Position numbers and translations under genes: made by a program. A stretch of 36,629 nt of DNA from Calditrichota bacterium (lineage in GTDB: Bacteria; Electryoneota; B3-LCP). Under the pieces are notes generated by a model. That model was given only the letters and a program-made list of their open reading frames with translations. It did no database searches and was not told where the DNA came from. The stretch's first letter is position 1. Each line of letters opens with the position of its first letter. Below, piece after piece: positions 24,078 to 33,965 of the stretch. The stretch lies in assembly GCA_020051775.1 (NCBI GenBank), contig JAGVQJ010000070.1, positions 1 through 36,629 of the forward strand. Direction: 5' to 3'.

Positions 24078-26459
24078 CTATTTGAGCAGCACCATTTTCC
24101 CTGTCGAATTTTGTTGTCCCGCGGTGAGAGAGTAGAGATACACTCCCGAGGCGAGATTCGATCCATCGAATGTCGCCTGGTGAGTTCCCGCCAACCTCCA
24201 GCCGTCTGAAAGCGTCGCCACCAACCGCCCGGCCGCATCATATACTTTCAGGGATACCCAGCCGTTAGCATCTAGTTTGAAGGTGATAGCGGTGGCGGCG
24301 TTGAAGGGATTGGGCAGGATCCTCAGATCCAGACCCGAAGGGATAAAGGCAGCCACTGGCTGCTCGCCGGGGAAGGGTTCACCGGCGCAGGTCCAATCAC
24401 CCCAGCCAGAGCCCTGAAGGTTGATTCCGAGTTTGGTGAAATTGAAGCTCGTGCTGTCCCATTTTTCGGGGTATTCGCCGGTAAAGGCGCGGTAAGCGTA
24501 CACACCCGGAGGCGCTGAACCGGGAACTTCCTGAGTGCGGTAACGGGAGTAATTGGCACCGGGTTGCAAGGTCATCGTAACCGGTCCTAAGACCGGCCCA
24601 TAAGCGGCTCCATTAGGCAGCATGACCATGATCCAGGACTGGAAAGTTTCCGGCACCACGCTGTTGTTGATCAGGGTGATATTGTAGTTGAACCAACCAC
24701 CGGTATCGGGTACCACGATGGGCGCCCCCAGCGGGGTCATGTAGACGTTTACATTGTGGGTGTTATCCACATTGATCATGTGGTAGAGACCTCCCGAGGT
24801 ACAACCGATCAAAAGGTCCAGTCGGTCATCGCCATTCAGGTCAACCACTGCCGGGGCGGAGTGATCCCCGAAGTCCCAGTTTTGGTAGATGGGAGTTACG
24901 GCCACCCACATGGGCCAGTACTGTGATCCCGTGTTGCGGTAGAAATACAAATTTCCGGCGTTGCTGCCGCAGCCGACCAGCATGTCCAGATCGGCATCGC
25001 CGTCAATGTCCATGAAGGAGGGGACAGAGTGGCTGCCCGCGTCCACGCCGGGTACGACGCCAAGATCCGCCCAGACCGGACTGGTCGGCGGTCCGTCGCG
25101 TCTTAAGTAACGGATGGTGCCTGCTTCGGAACCGACGAACATGTCTTGGTCGCCGTCGCCGTCAATATCGGCGAAGGAGGGCGACGACCAACCATTGACA
25201 TTCACGGCAGCGTAGTTGCTAACGCCGTTAGCCCAGGCGGCGATTTGCGGAGTGCCGGTATTCTGATAGTACGTCAGAGAACCATTGGCACAGCCTACCA
25301 CCAGATCCAGGTCGCCGTCGTTGTTTAGGTCGCAAAATGCGGGTGATTCAACCCCAGGAAGATTGATGCCGCCATAGTTGTGACTCACCAATTGCCAGGC
25401 GGCGGAATCGGTCGTGCCGACATTCTGCAAGTAGTGAAGGCCGGGTATGCCGCGAGCCATGAGGATATCGGACAGGTCGTCGCCATTGAGATCGCCTATG
25501 GCCATTCGACTATAGTATCCGATCTCAAAGTAAGCGTAGTAATCCTGGGTAAATTGCCACCGAGGGCTTTGGGGCGTGCCGCTGTTCGTCCAGACCATCA
25601 AGTTGCCGTCGGATTGGCCGGTGATTAGATCCAGGTCGCCATCGCCGTCCAGATCCCAGAGCGTGGGTGCGCCGTTATGCGGCACCGAAGCAACTATGCC
25701 CATATTCGTGTAGGTGGGACTTTGCGGCGGCCCGTTATTGCGGTAGTAGAATATCCCGCCCTGCAAACCTGAAACGAACAAATCGGGCAAGCCGTCGTTG
25801 TTGACGTCTCCGATGCACTGCGTGGACTTCATGAACTGGTTTATGTTTTGGTAATGCTGGGTGACTAAAGTGAAAGCCGGGTTGCCCGGTGTTCCACTGT
25901 TATGATAGAAGGCGAAATTCCCGCTGTTGTTGCCGATCAGCAGATCAGCGAGGTCGTCTCCGTCCAAATCGTGAAAGCTGGGTACGGAATGATAACCCAC
26001 GTCAATAAGCCCGTAGGTGCTATCTTCAAGGGTCCAAAGGGGAGCCGCCGGTGAACCGGTGTTGCGGTAAAACCAGAGGCGCCCATGTTCATTGCCCAAG
26101 AACATGTCGTAATCCCCGTCCAAGTCACAGTCCCAAAAAGCCGGGGCGCACTGCTTGTCCACATCTACACAATCTACGCCGGTGGACACGCAAGTCCACT
26201 GAGCCGGGTTGCCTCCCTGGTTCATGAAGTAGTTCAGAAATCCGTCGTGTTCACCGACGAACAAATCTCCGTCGCCGTCGTCGTCTATATCAACGAAGGC
26301 CGGTTTAGTGTAGTCCGCTCCGCCATGGTACATCGCCAACTGGTTCCCGTCAACCGATCCCTGCACCCCTCTCTGCCAGATGACGTCCTGGGCAGGAACT
26401 GCGGCAGCCATGCACCACAGGCCGACCGCCATCAAAAACCCTGGAAATCTCCTTCCCAT
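24078..26459 (-). CDS. Secreted FG-GAP/VCBS-repeat protein with sorting tail
   Basis: 793 residues; ATG 26459 with a strong AGAGGAGG site. Signal peptide 1-23. Residues about 45-575 hold about ten FG-GAP/VCBS-like repeats, each with a DxDxDGDxD type calcium loop (VDIDDDGDGDLFVGEHDG; WDCDLDGDYDMFLGNEHGR; WDLDGDGDLDLITGQSDG), as in integrin-alpha-type propellers. Residues about 590-700 are the Ig-like domain shared with the other three tail proteins (VYMTPLGAPIVVPDTGG). The last about 75 residues are the type A sorting tail (NPFNAATAITFKL ... GKMVLLK). Likely exported and surface-attached by a type IX system whose components are outside the window. Confidence 0.92.
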   Translation of the reverse strand: MGRRFPGFLMAVGLWCMAAAVPAQDVIWQRGVQGSVDGNQLAMYHGGADYTKPAFVDIDDDGDGDLFVGEHDGFLNYFMNQGGNPAQWTCVSTGVDCVDVDKQCAPAFWDCDLDGDYDMFLGNEHGRLWFYRNTGSPAAPLWTLEDSTYGLIDVGYHSVPSFHDLDGDDLADLLIGNNSGNFAFYHNSGTPGNPAFTLVTQHYQNINQFMKSTQCIGDVNNDGLPDLFVSGLQGGIFYYRNNGPPQSPTYTNMGIVASVPHNGAPTLWDLDGDGDLDLITGQSDGNLMVWTNSGTPQSPRWQFTQDYYAYFEIGYYSRMAIGDLNGDDLSDILMARGIPGLHYLQNVGTTDSAAWQLVSHNYGGINLPGVESPAFCDLNNDGDLDLVVGCANGSLTYYQNTGTPQIAAWANGVSNYAAVNVNGWSSPSFADIDGDGDQDMFVGSEAGTIRYLRRDGPPTSPVWADLGVVPGVDAGSHSVPSFMDIDGDADLDMLVGCGSNAGNLYFYRNTGSQYWPMWVAVTPIYQNWDFGDHSAPAVVDLNGDDRLDLLIGCTSGGLYHMINVDNTHNVNVYMTPLGAPIVVPDTGGWFNYNITLINNSVVPETFQSWIMVMLPNGAAYGPVLGPVTMTLQPGANYSRYRTQEVPGSAPPGVYAYRAFTGEYPEKWDSTSFNFTKLGINLQGSGWGDWTCAGEPFPGEQPVAAFIPSGLDLRILPNPFNAATAITFKLDANGWVSLKVYDAAGRLVATLSDGWRLAGTHQATFDGSNLASGVYLYSLTAGQQNSTGKMVLLK

Positions 26460-26506
26460 CGTCCTCCTCTGGTTGAATTATTCCCAAAAACACAGCCTGG
26501 GGGGTT

Positions 26507-26535
26507 AATTTAACACTATTTACGACCAAAGTCAA
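26507..26535 (-). promoter_or_regulatory. Promoter candidate for the FG-GAP gene
   Basis: TTGACT (26535-26530), 17-bp spacer, TAAATT (26512-26507), about 48 bp upstream of ATG 26459. The same -35/-10 pair style occurs upstream of the sialidase-like gene. Confidence 0.45.
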
Positions 26536-26562
26536 GCCTAAAGATGAATACCCGGAAAATGT

Positions 26563-26690
26563 TATAGTGAGGTAGAACACTCGGAATCGCTCTCTGGCTG
26601 ACCCCAATTCTCACGATCAAGTCGTGGATAATCTGAGCATTTGGGGAAAATGAAAAGACGACCCGCACAGGGGGTCGTCTTTTTTCTTTT
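26563..26690 (+). ncRNA. Possible small RNA on the plus strand (weak)
   Basis: A TATAGT box (26563-26568) without a good -35 precedes about 110 bp with nested pairing (CCCCAA 26602-26607 with TTGGGG 26641-26646; CACGA/TCGTG inside). This ends in a terminator whose stronger T-run faces plus, although flanking genes are on minus. It could instead be only the terminator of the minus-strand gene plus chance pairing. Confidence 0.2.
26651..26690. terminator. Intrinsic terminator after the sialidase-like gene
   Basis: Perfect stem AAGACGACCC / GGGTCGTCTT around a GCACAGG-type loop, with TTTTTTCTTTT on the plus side and a TTTTCATTTT tract on the minus side. It lies 14 bp beyond the stop at 26704. 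Confidence 0.88.
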
Positions 26691-26703
26691 CCCTATTGCC
26701 GTT

Positions 26704-28926
26704 TTATTTTAAGAGAATCATCTTACCGGCAGTCGTATTTGGCCCGGCCGTCAGAGTGTAGAGATAAAGCCCCGAAGCCAAATTCGAACCGTCGAAGGTC
26801 GCCTGGTGCGATCCGGCCTCTTGCGATTCATTCACTAGTGTTTCAACCAGCCTCCCCGCCGTGTCAAAGACCCGCAAGGTCACTTTGCTGATCTCTGATA
26901 ACTGATAGCTGATGGTTGTTGTCGGATTGAACGGATTCGGATTGACTCCCATCAGTTTGAAATCGGATATTTCTGAGCTTACGGCTGGGATTTCCCCTGG
27001 GAATAACTCACCGGTGCAGTACGGAGCCGGATCGAAGGGGGTGGAGGCATTTCCCCCGGCCCATTTCTCAAAATAGAACCAACTGGAATCTAAAGGTGGA
27101 TAGCTGTAGGTCGAGTTGGCGTAGCCCACGTACTGGTAGAAACCGGCCGGCCAAGTTCCGGGAATGCTCTGATAACGCAGCCTTGAAACCACGATACCTA
27201 CCGGCGGATTGATTTGCACTGGCCCCAGGGTGGGATCGGACCAGGTTCCATTGGGGAATTTGATGCGCGCCCAGACACTGAACGGCGTTTGGCTGGGGCC
27301 GTGGTTAACTACTGAAGCTTGAAAATTAAAACTGATATAAGGTGGTGGCGGGAGATATGGCGTCAGCGTCACATCGAGCTGAGGTGGAGGCGTGACATGC
27401 AGATGTTTGTTCTGCGGCACCAGCGGGGTGGCCGGGATCAGTCCCACCGGCACATGGTGGTATCGCATGCGGTTATGGGTCCATTGGCCCTGGGTCTGGA
27501 TAGTGCTGCCGGCGTCATAATCGAACATGTAGAAGATCCGGCACTCGCCGTCTACCAGTTTAGCCATGCTGGGATCCTCTTCCGACTTGCACTGTCCGGC
27601 TGGAGCTTGTTGAGGCGTGATCGTGTTGGTGACATTGGTCCCTAAAGACCAGTTCATGCCGCCATCGGTGGATTTGGACACGTAGACTTCACCGGAAGGC
27701 CAGCCGTATGCCGAAAGATGCAGGCTGTCGGTGTCGTAGACTTGATACATGCAGTAGAGATGGCCGGTGGCCGGGTCCTGACCCAAGCTGGGACGCTGCG
27801 CCTTCACGTTCCAAGCGCCGCAATCCACCCAATCGCTGGGATCGAAAAAGTCAGCGATCATGCGGAAACTATCCGGCCACTGTTCGGACCAGTGCCAAAT
27901 AATCGAGGCGTTCCAGTAACTCGACCCGATCGAGTCAAAATAGGCTCTGGTCGTGAAGGCCACGTGACAGTAGTTGTTCTGGTCAAAGAAGACGCTCGCA
28001 TCAGTGTAAGCACGCAAGGTATCCAGCGGAGAAAAGTTGGTCAGATTGACTGCTTGGCTGAAATTTGGATTTAAGCCATCTTCATCCAGCAATAGCCAGA
28101 CGTCGTTATTAATCTGACTTTCGGAGAGATACTTCATCCAGGCGATCCCCAAGCGACCGGAAGCTGAAGAGACGCCAACTTCCTGCCCGAGGGTACGGGT
28201 GCAGTCCACAAACGTCCAGGATGGCGACCAGGTCATCGTGAAATTCTGCGGATTGAACACGCCGGAGATATATTGCAGTGATTGCGCCATCCCAGCAGAG
28301 GGGACATTCTCAGCGGCGACCAGATGGACTCGTTCGCCCGGCCCCACCTGCATTTTGGGCCAACAGAGCGATACGTTGGGGATGGTCGGTGTGACGAACT
28401 CGAGGAAAGCGCCGTAGTGAGGAAATAAATCCACCGCCACGGCCGGATTGGGATTTGCGCCGGAATAGGGCCACTGGTGATAGGCTACGAAGGCGCGATT
28501 AGCGGCGTCAGCGTCAATCACGCAGTACCCCGCTCGAATTGTGCTCTCACAGACGACCCCAATCGAGAACACCGGTATTTGGATAGGATTCAAGGCATTC
28601 CACCAGACGTGACGTACAGTTGAACCAACGGCTTCCCCGTTCGTCCAGACGACCTGATCCCAATCGGCGGCATCGTGCACGATGGTGCGCCCACAGCCGC
28701 CGTTGTGCTGCACGTCGTGCCAGGTGTTGCCCACACCCACCGTGTCGCCCAGCAGATCAACCTCGTCCAGGCCGGGGAACGGGGCGTAGGTTGGCGGAAC
28801 CACAGGCGCTGCCGGCGACTCTATTCCCGTCGGCATCGGTTCTGAGGTGATGGGGCGATAGGGCGTAGTGTTCGCCGCTATGACCGGGAGTGGGATTAAC
28901 AGGATGATTAACGTCCGCCACTTCAT
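26704..28926 (-). CDS. Secreted sialidase/BNR-like protein with sorting tail
   Basis: 740 residues; ATG 28926 with GGAGGAG upstream. Signal peptide about 1-18. Residues about 80-510 look like a six-bladed sialidase/neuraminidase-type propeller: one clear Asp-box (VSKSTDGGMNWSLGTNV) and repeated LGQEVGVSSASGRLGIAWM / HLVAAEN-type strands. I cannot see a full arginine-triad for enzymatic activity, so it may be a binding propeller. Residues about 525-640 are the shared Ig-like domain (VTLTPYLPPPPYISFNFQAS). The tail (about 665-740; NPFNPTTTISYQL ... GKMILLK) is the type A sorting signal. Confidence 0.85.
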   Translation of the reverse strand: MKWRTLIILLIPLPVIAANTTPYRPITSEPMPTGIESPAAPVVPPTYAPFPGLDEVDLLGDTVGVGNTWHDVQHNGGCGRTIVHDAADWDQVVWTNGEAVGSTVRHVWWNALNPIQIPVFSIGVVCESTIRAGYCVIDADAANRAFVAYHQWPYSGANPNPAVAVDLFPHYGAFLEFVTPTIPNVSLCWPKMQVGPGERVHLVAAENVPSAGMAQSLQYISGVFNPQNFTMTWSPSWTFVDCTRTLGQEVGVSSASGRLGIAWMKYLSESQINNDVWLLLDEDGLNPNFSQAVNLTNFSPLDTLRAYTDASVFFDQNNYCHVAFTTRAYFDSIGSSYWNASIIWHWSEQWPDSFRMIADFFDPSDWVDCGAWNVKAQRPSLGQDPATGHLYCMYQVYDTDSLHLSAYGWPSGEVYVSKSTDGGMNWSLGTNVTNTITPQQAPAGQCKSEEDPSMAKLVDGECRIFYMFDYDAGSTIQTQGQWTHNRMRYHHVPVGLIPATPLVPQNKHLHVTPPPQLDVTLTPYLPPPPYISFNFQASVVNHGPSQTPFSVWARIKFPNGTWSDPTLGPVQINPPVGIVVSRLRYQSIPGTWPAGFYQYVGYANSTYSYPPLDSSWFYFEKWAGGNASTPFDPAPYCTGELFPGEIPAVSSEISDFKLMGVNPNPFNPTTTISYQLSEISKVTLRVFDTAGRLVETLVNESQEAGSHQATFDGSNLASGLYLYTLTAGPNTTAGKMILLK

Positions 28927-28983
28927 AACTCCTCCGCTGTTAATGATGAGTGCTGCCCGATTTATAATTACAATTACTACCTC

Positions 28984-29012
28984 AATTTAGGGTTTCATCA
29001 TCATAAAATCAA
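28984..29012 (-). promoter_or_regulatory. Promoter candidate for the sialidase-like gene
   Basis: TTGATT (29012-29007), 17-bp spacer, TAAATT (28989-28984), about 58 bp upstream of ATG 28926. Confidence 0.5.
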
Positions 29013-29039
29013 GCGCAATCTTTTGCGGATTGACAACAT

Positions 29040-30941
29040 TCACTTCAGCAGCACCATCTTCCCCGTCAATGTCGTCAGGGTTTCGCCAGATCCCGACACC
29101 TGCAGCTGATACAAGTATATCCCCGCCGCCAGCCCAGATCCATCTAAGGTGACCCCTTGGTCGCCGGTGCCTCTCCAGCCGTCCACTAAAGTTACGACTA
29201 ATCTCCCGGCAGTGTCGTAGACTTTCAAAGTTACGTGGCTGCTGGCTGATAGCTGATAACTGAAGGATGTCGTGTGATTAAACGGATTAGGGGAAATGAT
29301 GGTAGTCGAGATTGTCTCTGACCCCGACAAGGACGCGACGGAGCGCGTCCCTCCGAACTCAGCTAAATCCAGGTTATCGCTCCAATCATTTTCCACCCAC
29401 ATCCAAATACCGCCATCGCCGAATCCCGAATCCTGAATCCTGACTCCCTCTTTTTCAAACGTGAATCCATCTCTCGCCCAGCAGGTATCGGGGTAGCGTC
29501 CAGTGTAGAGGTTGTACTGATACTGTCCAGTGGGGGCGCTCGAACCGATGGACTGCGTGAACTGTCTCGCCAGGCTGTCACCGGCGGCCAGCGTCAGGTT
29601 TTGCCGCAGAATGATGGGACCATAAGGCGATCCGTTCGGCAACACCGCTTTGGTCCAGGCGTCAAAGGTAACAGAACTGTCGGTAGTGTTAGCGATAGTC
29701 AATGTGAAATCGAAGTTGCCGCCTTCTGCAGGTATGATCACGGGAGGATTGAGAGGTTCCGCAGCAGCGCGTAAGCGAGGTTTCCCGATACACAGTAGCC
29801 AGGCATCAGCTCCGCCCAGCCCCAGGCACTGCGAACATCCGGCGGCGATATACCGGTCTTCGCCTTCCGGTTGAATGGATAATCCGTAGTCATCGCCTGG
29901 ACCACCCAAGATGAGAGCCCACTCCTGCACGCCAATCGAGTCGGTCTTGATCACCCACGCGTCCCACCCTCCCGCCCCGGATGAATTCGTATAACCGATC
30001 AGGATGAATCCACCATCGTCAGTTTGTCGGAGATGGCGGCCGTAATCCTCACCGGAACCGCCAAACGTGCGCGTCCAGAGCGTATCCCCTAGGCAATCCA
30101 TACGCACTAACCACAAATCATTCTGCCCGGCTCCGAACGAATCGGTCCAGCCGATGACGGCGAAGCCGCCATCGGTCGTCGGCTCGACGCTGTAACCCCA
30201 ATCTTCTTGCGCTGATCCCCAGGTGCGGTTCCATTCTTCGGTGCCGGTCGGATCCACTTTGATGAGCCACAGGTCAAACTGATTTACCGGATCGTCTTTC
30301 CAACCGGTGATGACGTACCCGCCATCGGCTGTCTGCCGGGCACAGTAGGTAATATTCGCCTCAGGTCCGCCGAAGGTTTGATTCCACTCTTCGTTGCCTG
30401 CTGAATCGGTTTTAATCAGCCAGACATCCTCCTGCCCGGCTCCGAAGGAAGTGGTCATGGCTGCAACGATATAGCCGCCATCGGTCGTCTGTTGGACGGT
30501 ATAACCGGCGTCGTGTTCGGTTCCGCCGAACGTGCGCATCCAGAGTTGGTTTCCGGCAGCATCGGTTTTAATCAGCAGCACGTCCGCTTCGCCGGCGCCC
30601 TGTGAGTAGGTCTGCCCGGCAAGAATGAAGCCTCCGTCACTGGTTGGTTCGACGGAACGACCCAAATCGCTAAAGCCGCCCCCATAAGTTTGCGCCCAAA
30701 CTTGCCCGCCCAGCGGATCCGTGCGGATCAACCAGGCGTCAGCCAAACCGGCCCCGAAGGAATGAGTATATCCAGCCAACACGTACCCACCGCCGGGCAG
30801 CGGCTGGACGCACCAGGCTGCGTCATCCGCGGTTCCGCCGAAAGTACGCGTCCAGAGAGTGTCGGGAGTCTGGGCATAAACGGTCAGGGCCGACCATAGG
30901 AGAACAACTGAAAACAAAACCCGACAAAGTGGCAATTTCAT
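29040..30941 (-). CDS. Secreted seven-bladed propeller protein with sorting tail
   Basis: 633 residues from ATG 30941, chosen because GGAG lies 8 nt upstream and a signal peptide (to VYA, about residue 23) follows directly. Residues about 28-385 contain seven repeats of about 52 residues (TFGGT..DAGYTVQQTTDGGYI; DVWLIKTDSAGN), the same family as in the lipoprotein at 5545-7038 but more diverged at DNA level. Then the shared Ig-like domain (about 400-500; PVIIPAEGGNFDFTLTIANT), an Asp/Glu-rich linker, and the sorting tail (NPFNHTTSFSYQL ... GKMVLLK). It is probably a surface-displayed binding propeller. Confidence 0.9.
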   Translation of the reverse strand: MKLPLCRVLFSVVLLWSALTVYAQTPDTLWTRTFGGTADDAAWCVQPLPGGGYVLAGYTHSFGAGLADAWLIRTDPLGGQVWAQTYGGGFSDLGRSVEPTSDGGFILAGQTYSQGAGEADVLLIKTDAAGNQLWMRTFGGTEHDAGYTVQQTTDGGYIVAAMTTSFGAGQEDVWLIKTDSAGNEEWNQTFGGPEANITYCARQTADGGYVITGWKDDPVNQFDLWLIKVDPTGTEEWNRTWGSAQEDWGYSVEPTTDGGFAVIGWTDSFGAGQNDLWLVRMDCLGDTLWTRTFGGSGEDYGRHLRQTDDGGFILIGYTNSSGAGGWDAWVIKTDSIGVQEWALILGGPGDDYGLSIQPEGEDRYIAAGCSQCLGLGGADAWLLCIGKPRLRAAAEPLNPPVIIPAEGGNFDFTLTIANTTDSSVTFDAWTKAVLPNGSPYGPIILRQNLTLAAGDSLARQFTQSIGSSAPTGQYQYNLYTGRYPDTCWARDGFTFEKEGVRIQDSGFGDGGIWMWVENDWSDNLDLAEFGGTRSVASLSGSETISTTIISPNPFNHTTSFSYQLSASSHVTLKVYDTAGRLVVTLVDGWRGTGDQGVTLDGSGLAAGIYLYQLQVSGSGETLTTLTGKMVLLK

Positions 30942-30986
30942 GGTGATTCTCCGCAGAAGCAAGCATGATGATTCCGGTAATGCCTC

Positions 30987-31015
30987 AATATACTAAATAT
31001 TTCGGCGCATGGCAA
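30987..31015 (-). promoter_or_regulatory. Promoter for the secreted propeller gene
   Basis: TTGCCA (31015-31010), 17-bp spacer, TATATT (30992-30987), about 46 bp upstream of ATG 30941. This is the best consensus match in the window. Confidence 0.65.
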
Positions 31016-31098
31016 GCATTTTTTAGCATGGCGATAATTATTTGATACTTGGCATTTCCCGTGTTCAAGTGACGGTAAAAACTCCCCCTAAAAATCTC

Positions 31099-31126
31099 TT
31101 GACTTGGGCGAACAAATTCCTTAAAT
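31099..31126 (+). promoter_or_regulatory. Promoter for rplU-rpmA-mdh
   Basis: TTGACT (31099-31104), 16-bp spacer, TTAAAT (31121-31126), 30 bp upstream of the rplU ATG. Confidence 0.6.
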
Positions 31127-31156
31127 TGACAGTTCTATCATTTATGGAAAAAAATC

Positions 31157-31534
31157 ATGTACGCAATCGCACGCATCGCGGGAAAGCAATTCCGCATCGA
31201 AATTGACCAGAAAGTCAAGGTCCCTAAGTTGCCTTTGGACGTGGGCGCCGCCTATGAAATCAGCGACGTTCTGCTGACCGCTGAGGGCGAAGCCGCCAAG
31301 GTTGGTCTCCCGCTGGTGGAAGGCATTACAGCTCACGCCACCGTAGTGGAACATGGCCGCGAAGACAAAATCATAGTGCACCGCAAGAAACGCCGCAAAG
31401 GCTTCACGGTGACCAATGGCCACCGCCAGCAATACACAGTGATCCGCATTGACGCGATCGGCGCAACCGCCGCTGACAAACCAAAGGCCAAGCGCGTTAA
31501 GAAGGAAAAAGCGCCGGCAGGCGAAGGAGAATAA
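31157..31534 (+). CDS. rplU: 50S ribosomal protein L21
   Basis: 125 residues, about 20 longer than the family norm because of a Lys/Ala-rich C-terminal extension ([18 protein letters not shown]). Core L21 motifs are intact: [15 protein letters not shown] at the start, [20 protein letters not shown] near residues 75-94. The extension probably contacts rRNA; it is otherwise ordinary. ATG 31157 follows an A-rich stretch with a weak GGAAA site. First gene of a three-gene operon with rpmA (1 bp apart) and mdh. Confidence 0.97.
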   Translation: MYAIARIAGKQFRIEIDQKVKVPKLPLDVGAAYEISDVLLTAEGEAAKVGLPLVEGITAHATVVEHGREDKIIVHRKKRRKGFTVTNGHRQQYTVIRIDAIGATAADKPKAKRVKKEKAPAGEGE

Positions 31535-31535
31535 A

Positions 31536-31796
31536 ATGGCTCATAAAAAAGGTGTCGGCTCATCGCGCAATGGCCGGGATTCCAATCCCCAATACTTGGG
31601 GGTGAAGACCTTTGGCGGCCAGACGGTGAAGCCCGGCATGATCATCATACGCCAGAAAGGCACGCATTTCCATCCGGGTAAAAACGTCGGCATGGGCAAG
31701 GATTATACCCTGTTCGCCCTGGCGGAAGGCGTGGTGAATTTCACCTCCGGGCAAGGGCGTGCCCGACGAGTGGACGTCTTGCCGGTGGAAGCGTAA
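31536..31796 (+). CDS. rpmA: 50S ribosomal protein L27
   Basis: 86 residues; ATG 31536 preceded by GGAGA. Diagnostic L27 sequence: [20 protein letters not shown] at the N-terminus, [20 protein letters not shown] in the middle. The protein begins directly with MAHKK, without the Firmicute-type cleaved leader. It follows rplU, the usual order; obgE, a frequent third gene, is replaced here by mdh. Confidence 0.98.
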   Translation: MAHKKGVGSSRNGRDSNPQYLGVKTFGGQTVKPGMIIIRQKGTHFHPGKNVGMGKDYTLFALAEGVVNFTSGQGRARRVDVLPVEA

Positions 31797-31830
31797 CGTT
31801 TTATAAGAACCGACTCGCAACTATAAATAA

Positions 31831-32775
<945 letters not shown>

Positions 32776-32786
32776 TCACCTCTTTA

Positions 32787-32862
32787 CGCAAGATGCTGCG
32801 CGATCTTGCGGGACAAGCCAAATTCGTAAAGGGGCCTGCCTGCGGGGGTAGGCCCTTTTTTG
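32787..32862 (+). terminator. mdh terminator
   Basis: A first hairpin (GCAAGAT...ATCTTGC, about 32789-32811) is followed by a classic intrinsic terminator: GGGCCT...AGGCCC with TTTTTT (about 32828-32862). Confidence 0.88.
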
Positions 32863-32889
32863 GTAGGATGTAGGGTCTTAGGGAATGTC

Positions 32890-32909
32890 ATTCCCGCGAA
32901 CGCGGGAAT
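32890..32909. repeat. REP-like palindrome 1
   Basis: ATTCCCGCG-AA-CGCGGGAAT, a member of the widespread dRS3/REP-like family, with GTC on its left and CCA on its right. It lies between the mdh terminator and the AbiC-like gene. The rest of this 232-bp gap shows only the gene's GGAGG site. Confidence 0.85.
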
Positions 32910-33007
32910 CCATTTCGGTTGGATATATTCATAAAGAGACTTCGGGTGCAAGCTGCACAACACTATCGAATGTTGATCTTGCGTAGAATCCCGGAGGGAT
33001 AATTGTC

Positions 33008-33883
33008 ATGAATAAACAGGATCAAGCTCCCAAACCTTGGTTATGGCTTGTCTGCGCTACCCTTGCAGTTTTAATAATCTGGGTAGGTAATTGGATTTTA
33101 ATTACATATTGGCGTGGCTGGCCTGAAAGAGGTCTCTTCGGTGATTCTTTCGGTGCGGTCAATACCCTGTTCAGCGGATTAGCCTTTGCAGGATTAATCG
33201 TAGCTATCTTTTTACAACAAAAACAGCTTAACTATCAGCGCGAAGATTTGGAACTCCAACGGAAAGAATTGGAACTCACGAGGTTGACGCTAAAGGATCA
33301 GAAAGTTGAAATGGAGCTTCAGAATGAAACCCTTAAATTGCAGTTATTCGAAAATAAATTTTTCCAGTTGATGCGTTATTATGATCAGATTACAAAGTCC
33401 ATGCAAATTACCGGGGTCTTGAAATCAAATGAAGTAGATCCCGAAGCATATCAGGGTAGGATTTGTTTTCAATTTATTTGGGAGCGATACTCCGAAGAGA
33501 TGTTTTTTACTCGGAATCAAATGAATGAAGAGCAAGTCGAGCAGTTTGATGATGAATTTTATCAGAAATATCAAGAGACATTGGACCCGTATTTTAACAT
33601 TATTGAGTTAATTCGTGAATCGATTATTCGAACTGGCGGTATAAATAATCAGTTTTATTCTGATTTGTTAAGTCTGCAATTCTCAAAATATGAATTACTA
33701 TTAATTTTCTATCTATGCGGATATCTTAAGCGGTTCCGAGCGCTGAGAGTTTATTTAGAAGAATACTCGGTATTTTCGAAATTAAATCTATATGATTCTG
33801 AGACAGCTCAAGGAATTTTGCTCGATCCAGCGAATGACATTTTAATGTATTCAAAACAGGCTTATCGGAGAAACTTTATTTAA
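33008..33883 (+). CDS. Putative phage abortive-infection protein (AbiC-like)
   Basis: 291 residues; ATG 33008 with GGAGG about 10 nt upstream. Two membrane segments (about 11-33, WLWLVCATLAVLIIWVGNWI; and about 53-70, LFSGLAFAGLIVAIFL) flank the FGDSFGAVNTLFSGLAFAGL motif typical of the putAbiC family. A coiled-coil (about 71-112, QREDLELQRKELELT) and a cytoplasmic helical domain follow. Family members are annotated as phage-exclusion proteins that may act by membrane-linked abortive infection. The gene is AT-rich relative to mdh and elbB, consistent with acquisition. It is flanked by REP-like palindromes. Confidence 0.8.
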   Translation: MNKQDQAPKPWLWLVCATLAVLIIWVGNWILITYWRGWPERGLFGDSFGAVNTLFSGLAFAGLIVAIFLQQKQLNYQREDLELQRKELELTRLTLKDQKVEMELQNETLKLQLFENKFFQLMRYYDQITKSMQITGVLKSNEVDPEAYQGRICFQFIWERYSEEMFFTRNQMNEEQVEQFDDEFYQKYQETLDPYFNIIELIRESIIRTGGINNQFYSDLLSLQFSKYELLLIFYLCGYLKRFRALRVYLEEYSVFSKLNLYDSETAQGILLDPANDILMYSKQAYRRNFI

Positions 33884-33931
33884 TCAAGTCTTGACATACT
33901 TAATTAATGTGTACCAAATGTACTTAGTGTC

Positions 33932-33951
33932 ATTCCCGCGAACGCGGGAGT
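33932..33951. repeat. REP-like palindrome 2
   Basis: ATTCCCGCG-AA-CGCGGGAGT, same orientation as palindrome 1, 14 bp before the GIY-YIG start. Confidence 0.85.
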
Positions 33952-33965
33952 TCATAAACCGACCG

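Noticed and set aside
26560..26690. tRNA, 6S RNA or tmRNA in the gap
   Set aside because: No cloverleaf, no CCA end, no tag frame and no long 6S-type bubble; at most an unclassified small RNA.
33891..33965. Longer GIY-YIG protein from TTG 33891
   Set aside because: The extra part encodes palindrome 2; family members begin at the MKDYFDYIM position.
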